Assembly (NCBI GenBank): GCA_039096225.1
Contig: JBBPEB010000013.1
Coordinates: 770,001-834,000, forward strand
Source of the DNA: Blastocystis sp. Blastoise
Lineage: Eukaryota; Sar; Bigyra; Opalinata; Blastocystidae
Direction of reading: 5' to 3'
Length of the DNA stretch: 64,000 nt
Positions 1 to 23,790 of this stretch are shown here, piece by piece; within the stretch, counting starts at the first letter, position 1, and every line of letters begins with the position of its first letter. Under the pieces are notes generated by a model that was not told the DNA's origin, did not search any database, and saw only the letters and a program-made list of their open reading frames with translations. Both the position numbers and the translations under genes were made by a program.

Positions 1-10901
<10,901 letters not shown>

Positions 10902-13900
10902 ATATTCTTACTAATAGTATTACTTATATAATACATTTTATGTTTCTTATATATATATATTATCATGAATTATTTATTTTCTTTATTTTTTTCTTCTTTT
11001 TTCTTTATATTTCTTTTTCTCTTCTTCTTTTGACAATCATAATGTACTTTTTCTTATTCTATGTACATTCTTTTATTAAATAAAAAAAAATTTCACAATA
11101 CCTTTTGTTTTACTCTATATTGTTTCTTTTCTTTATATACCATTATTTGATTTATTTATCATTGTGATATTAATTAATTGCATTCTGCTTTTATTGTCTC
11201 ATGATTTGTAATAGAAATCTATTTCATTAACTATTACAAAAAAATACATGTCTCTATTATTTCATCTTATTCTAAAACGCAAGTTGAGTTTTATATTCAT
11301 TTTATATGTAACAAAACAAAACATATTAAAGAGAGAAATTTTAGTTAATGTCACTTGAACAATAGAATCAAAGAAAGACAACTTTTTAAACCTTAGCAAT
11401 TAAGTTACATATTCTATTTTTTTAGGACTATAAAAATATTAGAATAGTATTATAAAAATAAGTATGTAAAAATATTTCATAAATAACACTACTCTCCACT
11501 TTTGCAAGAATAAAAATTATGACAATGCACGGAATGCACTGAAATAGAGTGTGTCTTGCAATATCGTATCAAATAATAATAAAATAAATATTTATGTACC
11601 TTAATTTTAAAAGCTTAATATCGTATATTCAGCGTCTTAGGGCATCAACTTCAGTGATATTTTTCTGTATGATAATCACTATAATCATTGTTATCCTTAT
11701 TTTCAATGGATAAATCGATTTTTAAAAGAGAATCAACGAAGCAACTATAGAAAAAAGAATAAGAATGTATCAATCATTTCATAAAGATGCGCCACTTTAA
11801 AGCACAGCTTTCCACAATAAAGGAATAAATCTAGGCTTTGTTTGATATGCTTCAGTCATTAAGTTGATAGCAAGTATCTCCTGAGCTTCGTCCCAAAGCC
11901 ATGATTATATTATAAGATAAATATATACTTGATATAGTTTAATTCATGATGTGATAAAGGTTATTATAACAAAATAATAAATGAATAAAAAATATAATAA
12001 AAATCATCTCTTGGATAAATAGAATTGAAATCCAGGGGGTAAATAAAGAAAAAAAAAACAAAACGGAAGTAATGAGAATAGATCGATATGATTGGCTTAT
12101 ATTAAAATATTGTTCATAAATAATTATTTTTTGTTTTTTTCGATAGTTTTGATCATATAAGATTGTATAAGCGCTGATGAAGAGTGATTTATGTTGATAG
12201 AGCGATGAATAGTATAGAAAACTATTTTGTTAATGCACGAATGATGTGTAGATTCTTATTGGTGTGATTAAAATCTTAACTAGTTTGTCTTTACTTGTTG
12301 TTTTTGAAAGTAATTTTACCGGGAAGATAAATTGATTATAATAAAATGAAAAAATGAGAGAGAAATATGTTCATGCACTACTGTCGTTTTGCTTTTTTTC
12401 TTGATATTTCCCCGTGAGAGAGAGAGTAAAATGACTCAGATTTTTTGATCAAAAATAGTTTGGCCTAAACTCGTAAACAGTTTTTCCGCCAGACAACCTG
12501 GGGACTCAGAATTTCTCGGTTCAAAAAAGAAACTTGAACAGAGAAAGTTTTTATTTGACTATGGTTTACCATCAATATGCGACTTTATTTTAATATGATG
12601 TTATATGTGTGTTTAGAGCATAGTATATGACGTGAAAATCATGTTTAGAACTTTAAACAGCTAATTTTGAGAAAGATCGTAATTATGTGGTGAAATAATA
12701 AGAGATGAGTTTTTTAATTCACCCAACTAATAGTAAAGCTCTGTATGCATGTCTGTGTCCAACAACAACTGATTTCTTCACTAGTCGTGATTCACTGATA
12801 ATGGAGTAAAGGCAGTTTTTTATTCGAGAAAGGATTATGCTATTCTTTTCTATATCATAGAGAATACTTTTTAAATGTCAACACTCAAAAATAACTAAAA
12901 TTGGTATTATTTAAAAAATGACAAAAAATATTTCCCGCAATATCCGAGTTGTTCCCCAAATAATTTTACTTTTTTTATCCACTCTTAGCCGCCAAACTGG
13001 TTATGTTATACCCAAGAGAATGTTAATGGCAAATCCAGGACAATATGATTCAGACCATATTAACTTATTCTAAAACTTAGTTTGCCTGTATATTTTTTAT
13101 TGTAGTTATTTATTTTTTATTGTATTCTTTTATAATAGTTTAATACTAAATATCTTCAGTTATTAATTTATATATAATTTTGACTTTAAATATATTAACT
13201 TCTTTTCCCATTTCTTTTGTATTTTGTTATATATAGATTTCTGCTTTGTTAACTGCTTGAAGATGTTGTATGGCAAGTGTTCATTATGTTTTCTATTCAA
13301 ATAACTACTTTGAGAGGATGAATCTTATTTTACGTGTTGTTTCTTTTTTTATTTTGTTGTATGTTTTATTTTATTTTATTTATTCTAATCTGTATAGGTG
13401 ATACAAACTAATTTTGATGTGTTTTGATTCATTCTTTCCATCATCTTGTTGCATTGTCTTTCAAAACCAGTCAGTATATAAATATTTATTGTTTTTGTTT
13501 TCTTTTATGTTTTATTATTATTATTATTATTATTTAGTTTATTTTTTCATGTTATTTATTCAGTATAAAGAATTTATTATTATATATTAGTTACTAATTA
13601 TAATGTGTCTTATATGTCTCTTTCTAGGTCTTTTAATGTTATTAGAGATGTCTCATTTAGTCCTTAATTGTCTTATTCTCCTTTATTCAAACATCATTTA
13701 TCATTGAATCTTCTTCGTTCCTAGATCTTCTTTTCTACATCTCTTCTTTCATGTTTTATTAAATATTCAAAAATAGTTTCAAATTTTATTCTTTTCTCTT
13801 CTTAGTATTCTCTTTTCTTAGTCATTGTAAAGGGGCTTGATTTATGTTCAGACAATTCTTCTTCTTCTTCTTCTTCTTCTTCTTCTTCTTCTTCTTCTTC

Positions 13901-14051
13901 TTCTTCTTCTCAATTATCCTCATTTATCTTCACCTATCCTTCATCTATTCTTCTTTTTGCTGTTTTTTTAATTTTCTTTCTATTATACATACCTGTTATT
14001 TCAATTTTCATATTATTTTATACTTATTATTTTTAGCTTCTTTTACTGTAA
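10902..14051. other. Gene-free AT-rich stretch
   Basis: No coding region was recognised. A small hairpin at 11205-11240 has 10-bp arms (TTTGTAATAG/CTATTACAAA) and a 16-nt loop. It lies about 300 bp past the HECT stop codon and could sit in the 3' region of that transcript. The part from about 12400 to 13050 is less AT-rich than its surroundings but holds no open frame of note. A pure TTC run occurs near the right end. Confidence 0.6.
13856..13910. repeat. (TTC)n homopyrimidine triplet run
   Basis: About 18 uninterrupted TTC units. Mirror-symmetric polypyrimidine tracts of this kind can form triplex DNA. No gene is attached to it. Confidence 0.95.
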
Positions 14052-14093
14052 CAAGCGTTTCACGACTGGCTACGCCAGCCTACGCTTGAGTTT
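14050..14093 (+). repeat. GC-rich nested hairpin, left copy
   Basis: The outer arms CAAGCG (14052-14057) and CGCTTG (14083-14088) enclose an inner stem CTGGC/GCCAG (14066-14070 and 14074-14078) with a TAC loop. It stands out as a G+C island in very AT-rich DNA. The same element occurs in reverse orientation at about 37811-37855, with a different but still self-pairing inner stem. Confidence 0.85.
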
Positions 14094-14465
14094 TGATAGT
14101 TGTCATCTCTTAATTGTTATATTTTATGTTGGTTTTTTTTTAAATATTATGTTTATTTTTATGTTTTTGTTATTCATTTCTATTTTTTTATTTTTAGGAT
14201 GAAGACTATTTCATATTTTATAAATTATTATTTCAATTGTTTTAGTTGTTATCTTCTATTGTTTAGTTATTAGTTTAGTATATTCTAAATAATTCAATTC
14301 ATACTTTATTGATAATTCCTATTTAACATTTTATATTACATTTTTTTGAGTATTATTTCCTTTTTTATTTAGTATCATTTTAGCTATTTTTATTATTGAT
14401 TATATATATTTATTGTTTATTAATAATAATTGATTAGCTCTTGTGTTTTATTTTTGATCTTATTC

Positions 14466-14992
14466 ATATTTCTATTTCTATTTCTATTTCTATTTCTATT
14501 TCTATTTCTATTTCTATTTCTATTTCTATTTAGATTTCTATTTCTATTTAGATTTCTATTTCTATTTAGATTTCTATTTAGATTTCTATTTCTATTTCTA
14601 TTTCTATTTCTATTTCTATTTCTATTTCTATTTCTATTTCTATTTCTATTTCTATTTCTATTTCTATTTCTATTTCTATTTCTATTTCTATTTCTATTTC
14701 TATTTCTATTTCTATTTCTATTTCTATTTCTATTTCTATTTCTATTTCTATTTCTATTTCTATTTCTATTTCTATTTCTATTTCTATTTCTATTTCTATT
14801 TCTATTTCTATTTCTATTTCTATTTCTATTTCTATTTCTATTTCTATTTCTATTTCTATTTCTATTTAGATTTCTATTTCTATTTCTATTTCTATTTCTA
14901 TTTCTATTTCTATTTCTATTTAGATTTCTATTTAGATTTCTATTTCTATTTCTATTTCTATTTCTATTTAGATTTCTATTTAGATTTAAATT
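14466..14992. repeat. (ATTTCT)n hexamer array with ATTTAG variants at both edges
   Basis: About 88 hexamers. The core from roughly 14583 to 14865 is pure ATTTCT. Units reading ATTTAG are scattered at the two edges (about 14530-14585 and 14868-14990). A homogeneous middle with variant edges is typical of arrays that expand and homogenise internally. The long translation of this array is not a gene. Confidence 0.95.
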
Positions 14993-15002
14993 TATATTTT
15001 AG

Positions 15003-15900
15003 TTTTCTATATTAATTCACTTTTCTTTGTTAATTTATTTATAACTGTTTTTGTAATTATAAATTCATTTAGTTTTATAAATATTTTATACTTTAAACAA
15101 TATTATTATGATTATAAAATATTTTTTCTTTTAAAACTTATTATTATCAGTTATTTCTTATCTTTAAGAATTTATTTTTTATTTTTAATTATTCTATATA
15201 ATTATTATTATGAGAAAGAACTTACTCTTTTGTCTAAAAAATATTATTTATTCTTTTATAAATTTTCTCATATATTATTTTATTCCATTTTAAATTATTA
15301 TCATTTTTATCTCTATTTGATTTTTTATATTCTATCATTTCTTTTTATATATACTATTATATATATATATTTAATATTTTATTATACCCCTTTTCTTATT
15401 AATAAATGTTTAATTATATGTAATAGTTACTATATTTTAATACTATCAGATTCAAATGTTTATAATATTATTATTTTTTATTACTCCTATTTCAATTTGG
15501 ATTTAAAAAAATATATATATATTTTTAATAATTAAAATATATATATTATTCTATATAATCGATAATAACTCATAGAGTTCTTTCTAAATATTTATCATAT
15601 ATAGAATTTCTTTTATAAAAGAAAAAAAGAATTATTTTTAAAAATTATCTATTCATTTTTTATAATGTTTTCAAAATCATTTCATTAAATGAAACGAAAA
15701 ACTAAATATAAACCAAAAATTACATTCTATATCATAAATAGATTTAGTACTTTAAAAACTGTAACTATCATACATAAAATATAGTTTATAAAACAAATGA
15801 GTTATTTTAAAAAAACTCTAAAAGACTTTAACGTTTTGAAATACACATATCCACTTTTATTTTAACTAATTTTATGCTAATATACATATATATTTAATTT
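15003..15900. other. Gene-free AT/T-rich stretch
   Basis: T-rich on the + strand between the hexamer array and the inverted-repeat block. No coding, RNA or repeat feature was recognised beyond low complexity. Confidence 0.5.
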
Positions 15901-15904
15901 ATTA

Positions 15905-16450
15905 TTTTAATTTATAAAAAGTAACTTGAATTTCATTTGTTTAAAGTCACAATTACAAAAAATGAGTTCTTTTGAAAGATAAAAAACATTCTTTAAGCTA
16001 TAATATTTTTGTATTTAGTGACAAAAAAACGTATTATACTGTTTTAGAAACAATTAAAATCTTTTTACCCATTCTAACATTCCTATCAAACAGTCAACTA
16101 CATTTAATTAAACTAATTTTTAATATTTTATATTCTATAATAAGTCTATTTATTATTTTTATAAAAAGTGACTTGAATCTCTTGACTTAACTATTGTAAT
16201 TCTAAAGAATCAAATTTTTAAACAACTTAAAATGTTTATTTATTGTAGATTTTAATATAAAATACTCCAAAAACACTCAATACTTTCTTATTCTAACCAT
16301 TTTTTTAAAATAGACTCATTTTAACATTTTGGTCAAACACACAACCACCTTTATTTCAAACAATTCTTTTATTATTATAAACATTAAACACTCTAATACT
16401 CATTTTTACAAAAAGTGACTTGAATCTCTTCACTTAAGACAGTCAAACAG
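15905..16450 (+). repeat. Diverged ~250-bp tandem repeats (left)
   Basis: The motif 'AAAAAGTgACTTGAATcTC' with similar flanks recurs at about 15916, 16169 and 16414, a period near 250 bp. The same motif appears in reverse complement (GAGATTCAA) at 22545, 23033, 23522, 23770 and 26655. The right-hand copies therefore belong to the same family in the opposite orientation. Confidence 0.55.
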
Positions 16451-18513
16451 ACAATTCAAAATTATTTTACCCTTTAAACTCATTATAAAGTGATAATATT
16501 TATAGAATTGTCCTAATATATGGTTTAGGACATATTGAACTACTTTTTATAAAATTATGAGCCAACATGTGCATATACTCATTCACTCGTCAACTCCACT
16601 TTTGACCATTTTTTTGAGATATGCAATACATATAATGTCTAGTTTTCAAATATGTAAAAATTAATTGTCAAATATGAATTTGATTTGTCAACTTTCAGAA
16701 AATTTTTAGAAAAACGATTTTTCAATTTTCAGTTTTTTAACATGTTATACTATTGACTCTACTGAACTCATTTTTTTATTAATTTCAAATATTAAAAATA
16801 ATATAATTAATATATCTTATTCTATGTATTTATTTGTTAAAATTATATAAAATAATAAAATATTGACTGAGAAATTAATGTTATAAAGTATACCCTTTTT
16901 TCAAAAAATAATTTTTTTATGTTTTTCATATATAATTTTTTATCTCAAAAGTTATTATATATTTTGATAAGATTTTTATCAATATATAAACTATAGGTTG
17001 TCTAGTTTATATATAAGTTTTATTTATTTTTTAAAAATTAATATTGATGGAGAAATTGTCAAAATAAACTATAGTATCAAAAATGTTTTCTTTTTTTAAA
17101 CGATTTATTTCACTAATTAAAGACAATTAAAAACTTATTTATTTATTTTAAGCTTATTTATGACATATACAACTCATAAAGACTCATAACTAACTTTTTA
17201 AAACAAACATTGTCTGTATCAGTTCAACATGTTGTCTTAACTTTTTCAAATAAGTGATATATAGTATCCATGAGTGGTTCTAAACACATATTAAAACGTT
17301 TTAAGAGTTTATTGAGTTAACATTGTCTGGTGATCTGTTGTTAAAGTCTTTTAAAAACAAAATAAAATTGTAAAATATGTTTATTTTGGTATGTAGTTTT
17401 TAAATATAAAGTAAAATGTCAAATAAAATTGTTAATGATGAAAATATAAACAAAAAACAAATGAAAACTTTTTAAGAAAATTTTTTGAAAGTCATTTTTT
17501 ATTGAGTTCAACTATTGACTCTTGTCACCTGAGTTTTCAATTAATTAAAAAAATGAAAAATATGTATCTGCTATGACATGTCTAGTTTCTAAATATGTTT
17601 TAACTTTTTTATTTTATTAAGAATTGATTGAGAAATCACAATAACAAACTATACCCTTTTTTGAAAATTTTCATTTTTATGTTTTTCATATAAATGAATG
17701 TTTCTCAGTCAATATTCAATATTTAGATAAAATAAAAAATATGTATCTGCAATAGCTTATCTTAATTATAATTATACTTTTATTTTTAAAAAATACCCAA
17801 AACTCAAGGAGAAAGACGAATAACAAACTATACTATCAAAACATCAAAATTTCTATTATCAAATATTTTCTTATGAAAACTTTTTAAACAACTAAAAGAC
17901 ATATTTCTGACATGTATTGATTCAAAATCACTTGAATAAACTCAAATAAGTTTATAAAGAAGGAATGTGTTGGATATCAGTTTGTCTTTTGTTGTTATTT
18001 AAAGGAATTATTGTTGTTTCAGAGTAGTTGAGGTCAGTATCATTGCATATAAAATGGTTTTAGAGTTTATAGTTAGTGATGTGTGTATTGATATGTTGTC
18101 AACTTCTAAATATAAACAAATTTACCCGTCAAAACTATTTATTAGACTAACCCGTCAATAAAAGTCAATTTTATAAAAATAAATATAAAGAATGTGAGTA
18201 GATATAGAAAAAATAAGAAAACAATAAAAAATAAAAAACGAAAAATAAGTGTTTTTATAAAAATGAAAAATATTGGATAAAATAGAAATAATCCAATAAT
18301 TTTGGTTAAAATTTTGTGCGAAAATGGTTTTTTGCGTTTTTTAGCCAGAAATTTAGAGTTTTCGAAAAATTTCTTTAACAGTCATTTTCAGAATTGTGTT
18401 CCGGTTTTTATGATGTTATTTTTATTTTATAAAAGTTAATAACAAAGTCAATAAATGTGAAAGTGTGTGAGACACCGTACGCTACATGAACTAAATTAAG
18501 GATATTAATTATG
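16320..18513 (+). repeat. Large inverted repeat, left arm (~2.2 kb)
   Basis: Reverse-complement match to about 24565-26762. Paired landmarks are 16561 with 26521, 17330 with about 25750, and 18485 with 24598. Left plus right coordinates stay near 43083 throughout, so the arms align with few net indels. Long stretches are nearly identical by eye, for example around 17210-17400. No gene is in the arm. Confidence 0.85.
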
Positions 18514-21500
18514 TTTTTGTTTTATTTCCATTATGTTTACTACTTTGATTCTTTATTTCTGCATCTTTTAATTCTATCTTATATCTTTCTACCTATTCTA
18601 TTGTCCTACTCTACTTCAATCTAATTTTCAGCCTCTTATTTTGTTTTCATCCCTTTCGTTTTCTTCAAATCTTCATACTATTATAAACATATCCTTTTAT
18701 TTTATTACTTATATTTTCACTTTTCCCTTTATATGTTATGCTACTTCTATCTATCTTATTCTTGGTGTACTTTTGTGAACATATTTTGCTTATTCTATAT
18801 ATTATTTTATTCAGTCTTTATCTATTTTTTTATCTTAATTTTTCTGTATTATTATATTCGATTTTCATTTTATTTTATCTTTTCATTTAACACTTTTAAT
18901 GTTATTTTTTTTATTGCTATATATTTATCTTGTATTATAGTTCACTTTATATATATATATATATAGTATATTTATTATTCATTCATTTATTCTTCATGAA
19001 ACTTCTTCTTTCTATATACAATCTCAACTCTCTTTACTACCTTTTCTCCTCCCTAAATTTATTTTAATTCATCTTTATCTTCGTTTTCTGCTTTCTATTA
19101 CATATTTTGCATATTATTCTTCATTCTTCCTCCTTACTTATTATATATTATTCAAATCATTTATTACCTTCATTATTTTGATGTATATATCTTTATTAAT
19201 CTATCTTTTATATATTCATTTCCTTCCTTTTCTTTCTATTCTGATTTCATTAGATTCTTGTTCTTTTGTCACGTATATATCAATTGTTTTCTTTTTATTT
19301 TAAAATATATATTTATATCATTTTATTCTTATTATATGCTTTTATTTTTTATTATTTAATAATACTTCTGTTCTATTTCTATAATTTCTATAACTATTTT
19401 TAAGTTTATTATATATAGGTATAAATATCAACCATCTATTAAGGTATTATTTTTATTCTTCTAAAGATTTCATTGGTTCTTCTTCCATCTTGTTACTTAT
19501 TCTTTCTTTTCTTACTTCTTCATTCATCTTCTATATATTCTTCTTCATTCTTATATCTTGTTATGTTTGTTCTCTATTGTTCTATGTTCTTTATCCTTCT
19601 CATATCTTCTTCTTTTTCATTCTTTTTATTCTCTTCTTTGTTCTTTATCCTTCTTATATATCTTATATATAAAAGGGATAACCCAGCACGAAATTGTACT
19701 GATATAAATGGACCGATTACTTTTTTGTGTTACGTATCTATGTTACACTGATAACAGAGTAAGATACTACATGAAAAACGTATTCTGACGCGCTTTTAAA
19801 ATTTTCAAAAATTCCACGTCTAAGGGCCTAAAACGGTAAGACAAAAAAAAATTTAACGGAAATGCCCCAAATAATTGGCTAAAATTCAAAATTTGAGTTT
19901 TTATCCAATAAACACATTTCGTACACAAAATTTCTATTTATTTTTCATTTTCTCAGAAATTTCTTCATTTTTTACATTTTTCTACTTAAAATTTTCCTTT
20001 TATATTTTTTCATTAAATAATTTTTATATATTTTTATTGACTTTTATTTTTCTTTATGATGTACTTTATATTTGTTATTAATTATTAATATATTTTATTT
20101 TAAATACACAACATTTTTCGCCACATGTATAAACTATTTTTAAATTATAAAAAGACAATTAGACAAGAATCATTTTTACTAAGTGACTTTAATTGATTAA
20201 AATTAACTTATATACATAAAATAACCTAAATAATAATAATATATGAAGCTTTCAAAAAATTTGATCCACAAAGTTTTGAGATATCGGACACATTCTCTTT
20301 TGATCATTTTAAAATTTAATGAAAACTATCTAGATCATGATGATAACTCATAAAACCATCCTAAAAGTCATTAAAACCTGTTTTTAGCATGTTGAAAAAT
20401 TAACAAAAAACTTCAATTGCGTGTTCTGTCAACATTCTTTATTTTATTAAATTTTAAACGTTACAGAGTTTATCTAATGTGTTTATATTCATGAATTATT
20501 TGAACACATTCTTAAAATAAAAAGGTAGAAGAGATATCGAAATCATTTTACTCTTAATAAAAACATTTGGACTTAATATTTGATATTTAAACTAAAATCG
20601 CCACTCATTGAACCCATCAGGTTGTTTTCAAGACAAGAATGAGTCGATATCTGTTTGGTTAACCCTCATAAAATCAAATTATGACTACATTTATGAATAC
20701 AGTGACCTTAATCATACATGAATATGTCATTATTGCATATTTATGACAACAAAGTTGGTGTATCGGCTGATTTTGACTTCTTTAATTTCGACTTTTGACT
20801 TCATATTTGGTATAAGGATGCCTTAAGTGTTACACTATAATATTTTATATCTTTAAAGTCTTTTTAAAAAAGGTCAAAAAAAGTTAATTGCGACTTTGTA
20901 CCAAAAAAAGTCGTCCTAACACTCTTTTTAAAAGTCATATTAATAGGTAATATACTATTACATATATATATAAAGTCAAAATATAAAATATCGTTGAATC
21001 TCGGGTTCAAAAATGAAAAAGAAATTTTGATTTTTTTCAAAAATTTTGTTTTTATTGTTTTAACTAAGGTCAATTTCCACCATCATTTTTCTATTAATAA
21101 AGTAATTTTTTTATAATATATAATATGTTTTATTCTGATTATAAATTTGTAAAAATATATTCTTAAAAATAAAAATTGACTGAGAAATAAATTTTCAAAG
21201 TGATATGTCTCTCAAAAAAAGAATATTTTTTTTATACTGTTTTTTTATTATTGTATCCCTATAAATATACTATTAATTAACTGAAAAAAAATGTTCTATA
21301 ACTACAAGTATTATATATATTTATTTATAATATTGAAAAATTATATTAGTCAAGTTAATAATTATTTTTAGTATATGTCATATATAAGTATTACATATAT
21401 TTTCTTATCAAAAGAATTCATTTGAAAAAATCGATAATATATATATACATTTTTTATTCATTTTTGTTCTCTTTAAAATATCTTTAAATACGTACTTATA

Positions 21501-22530
21501 TATTTATACTATATATGAAAATAAAAGAATGTACTGACTTAATTTATAAATTTTTAAATATAAACAAACATAATTTTAGTTTCATTACTTTTAGACATCT
21601 TTATTATGAAACGAATTCTTTATGAATATAAAAAAAGTTTATCTATTATTTAAAAAAAATATGAATACAAATTCTTATTCATAAACTATAATGTGTTTTA
21701 TTATATATGGTAAGTAGATATTAGTGATATGAAATAGTAGTAGTTGAACTTTTGAATTTTTAAAATTTTAATTTATTTTTTAACTATAAAAAAACAACGT
21801 GTTGTTTTTTATATAGTTAAAAAATAAATTAAAATTTTAAAAATTCAAAAGTTCAACTACTACTATCATTACTATTATAAAGCAAATAGGCAAAAAAATT
21901 CCCATTGGTCAGTTTTTGGAAAATTCATTTGATTGGCTACTATATACTAGAGTTTGTACCCACAACTCCTCTAAACTTACGGGGAGTTAACTTTTGGTTG
22001 AAACACAGTTCAATACGATATAACGTGTAGTTGTGCACCGTATATTTGGTTAAGCGATATTATTAATAATTAAAAAGTTATTAATAAAAGAACAGAAAAC
22101 ATGATTTTTGAGTCGTTTTTGATTGGCTCTTTGGGATGACCCCGATAAAAATTGTTGACCAGACAATTGGAAAATAAACATGGGGTAAACTTGATTTTTT
22201 CTCAATCCCACAATATACGTTATCCGTGTTTATTCTTTATATTTATCTATTTTTAAAGACTTTTTCATATTGAACACGTGAGGCCTTAACGGTCAAATTT
22301 AGATTGTTAATTTGACATCATATTCTGATTCAGGAGGTCAAAAAACCTAGGTGTAGCGATTTTCAGTTCCTGAGGACAATTTTTGAGTGATCGATATTTT
22401 CATCGATCTTCTTATAATCGACTAATATTACAGTATTGTAATTGATAGGTCATCAAACTACTATAGTAGAAACAAAGTTTTTAAATAACGAGTTAAAAAG
22501 TGACAATTTTGAAAAAATGTGAATTAAGTG
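18514..22530. other. Spacer of the inverted repeat: pyrimidine-rich and gene-free
   Basis: 18514-19670 is strongly C/T-biased on the + strand (TTCTTATATC-like words). 19670-22530 is AT-rich with no recognised gene. It contains the 131-bp palindrome at 21735. A short patch at 19676-19720 (GGGATAACCC hairpin) is less AT-rich. Confidence 0.55.
21735..21865. repeat. 131-bp near-perfect palindrome
   Basis: The arms of about 64 bp start TAGTAGTAGTTGAAC and end with its reverse complement. The centre is CAAC-GT-GTTG near 21800. The only difference I see between the arms is one inserted T with its neighbour in the A/T run beside the centre. It can extrude as a cruciform and lies within 260 bp of the midpoint (about 21541) of the large inverted repeat. 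Confidence 0.95.
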
Positions 22531-23790
22531 GTCTTAGAGTGAGAGATTCAATATAATGACTTTTATTTAATAAACTATAGTTATAACTCCATACTATATT
22601 AAAAGAAGAGTCAAAATTATGATGGTCAAAGTGTATGACCAAATGACAAAATGTGTCTTAAAAAGTAAAATGGCTTCTATATGTGTTTAGAATCATGTAT
22701 TAAGTATATTCTATGAATAAGAGCTTTAAATAAATAGTTTAAGGTTGTCAAATTCAAAAGAATGTGTAAAACATAGTCTTAGACTTTGAATAAAAAATTT
22801 AGAGATATTAATTAGTGTACAGCTATAGTAGCTCTACAACATATCAAAAGTACAAAGAAAATAATTTTTAGAGAGTGGATGTGTGAGGTGTTGTGACTAT
22901 TATTTAAAATTTATTTTTACTTCTGTTTGAGCAAAATCGTGAATTTCGTGCACTGTAGAAAAATTGAGTCAAAAAAACAACTCTAAGGGTCTTAAATTTA
23001 AAAAAATGTAAAAATAAGTGACTTAGAGGACGAGATTCAATATTTGAGTGTTTATTCATTAAACTAGAGTGTATGACCTATATTATGTTAAAAGAAGGGA
23101 CAAAAATATTTTGATCAAAGTGTATGACCAAATGGTAAAGTGTCTTTAAAAAGTCTAAAGTGATGACTAATATGTTTATGGTGTCTTATAAAGTCTACTA
23201 TGTAAATATTAGCTTTTAAAAATATGTTTAAGCCTTTCAATTAGTAAAAATATGTTCAAAGAGACTCATAAAATGAGAATTTTAAGAAACGAGATATTGT
23301 TCAGTATACACTAAGAGACACTCTACAACATATCAAAAATATAGCAAAAACTATTTTTAGAGAGTGGATGTGTGAAGGGTTGTGTGAGTTATTGAAAAAA
23401 TATTTTTCACTCAGTTTATCCAAAATTGTGTTTTTGGAACACTGTAGAAAAATTAACTTCAAAAATCAACTCTAAGGGTCTTAATTTTTAAAAATGTGAA
23501 AATGACTGACTTAGAGGACGAGATTCAAAATTCCCTCTCACTTTCATATAACTAGACCACACACTCTATATTATATCAAAAGGAGGGACGAAAATATTTT
23601 GGTCAAAGTAAATGAGCAAATGCAAAAGGTTTATAAAATGTTTTAAAGTGATGACCAATGTGTAGCTATGGTCATATTAAGTAAACTATGTAAATATTAG
23701 CATTTAAAAATGAGTTTAAGTGTGTCAACTTTTCATAATGTGTCAAAAAGGGTCTTTAAGACAGAGATTCAAAACATTTACTTTTATTTA
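22500..23790. repeat. 489-bp tandem direct repeats (about 2.5 copies)
   Basis: The marker AGATTCAA recurs at 22545, 23033 and 23522, spacings of 488-489 bp. CTCTAAGGGTCTTA recurs at 22981 and 23470, also 489. Each full unit also carries ACTATATTaaAAgaAG, 'GTGTATGACCAAATG', a 'GAGAGTGGATGTGTGA' block and 'CACTGTAGAAAAATT'. A partial unit follows at about 23766. No open frame is conserved among copies. Confidence 0.85.

Noticed and set aside
12160-12230. Possible box C/D snoRNA (CTGATGAA near 12168)
   Set aside because: No convincing D box, terminal stem or guide region was found.
14050-14093. GC hairpin as a Helitron 3' end
   Set aside because: There is no CTRR at 10-12 nt after the hairpin on either strand, so it does not fit the pattern seen at 24547 and 38318.
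14430-15002. 190-residue Leu/Phe repeat open frame
   Set aside because: It is just the translation of the ATTTCT hexamer array; no codon structure, homologue or splice partner.
18733-20081. Several short open frames rich in Phe, Ile, Leu and Tyr
   Set aside because: These are expected by chance in T-rich DNA and no exon-like base composition is seen.
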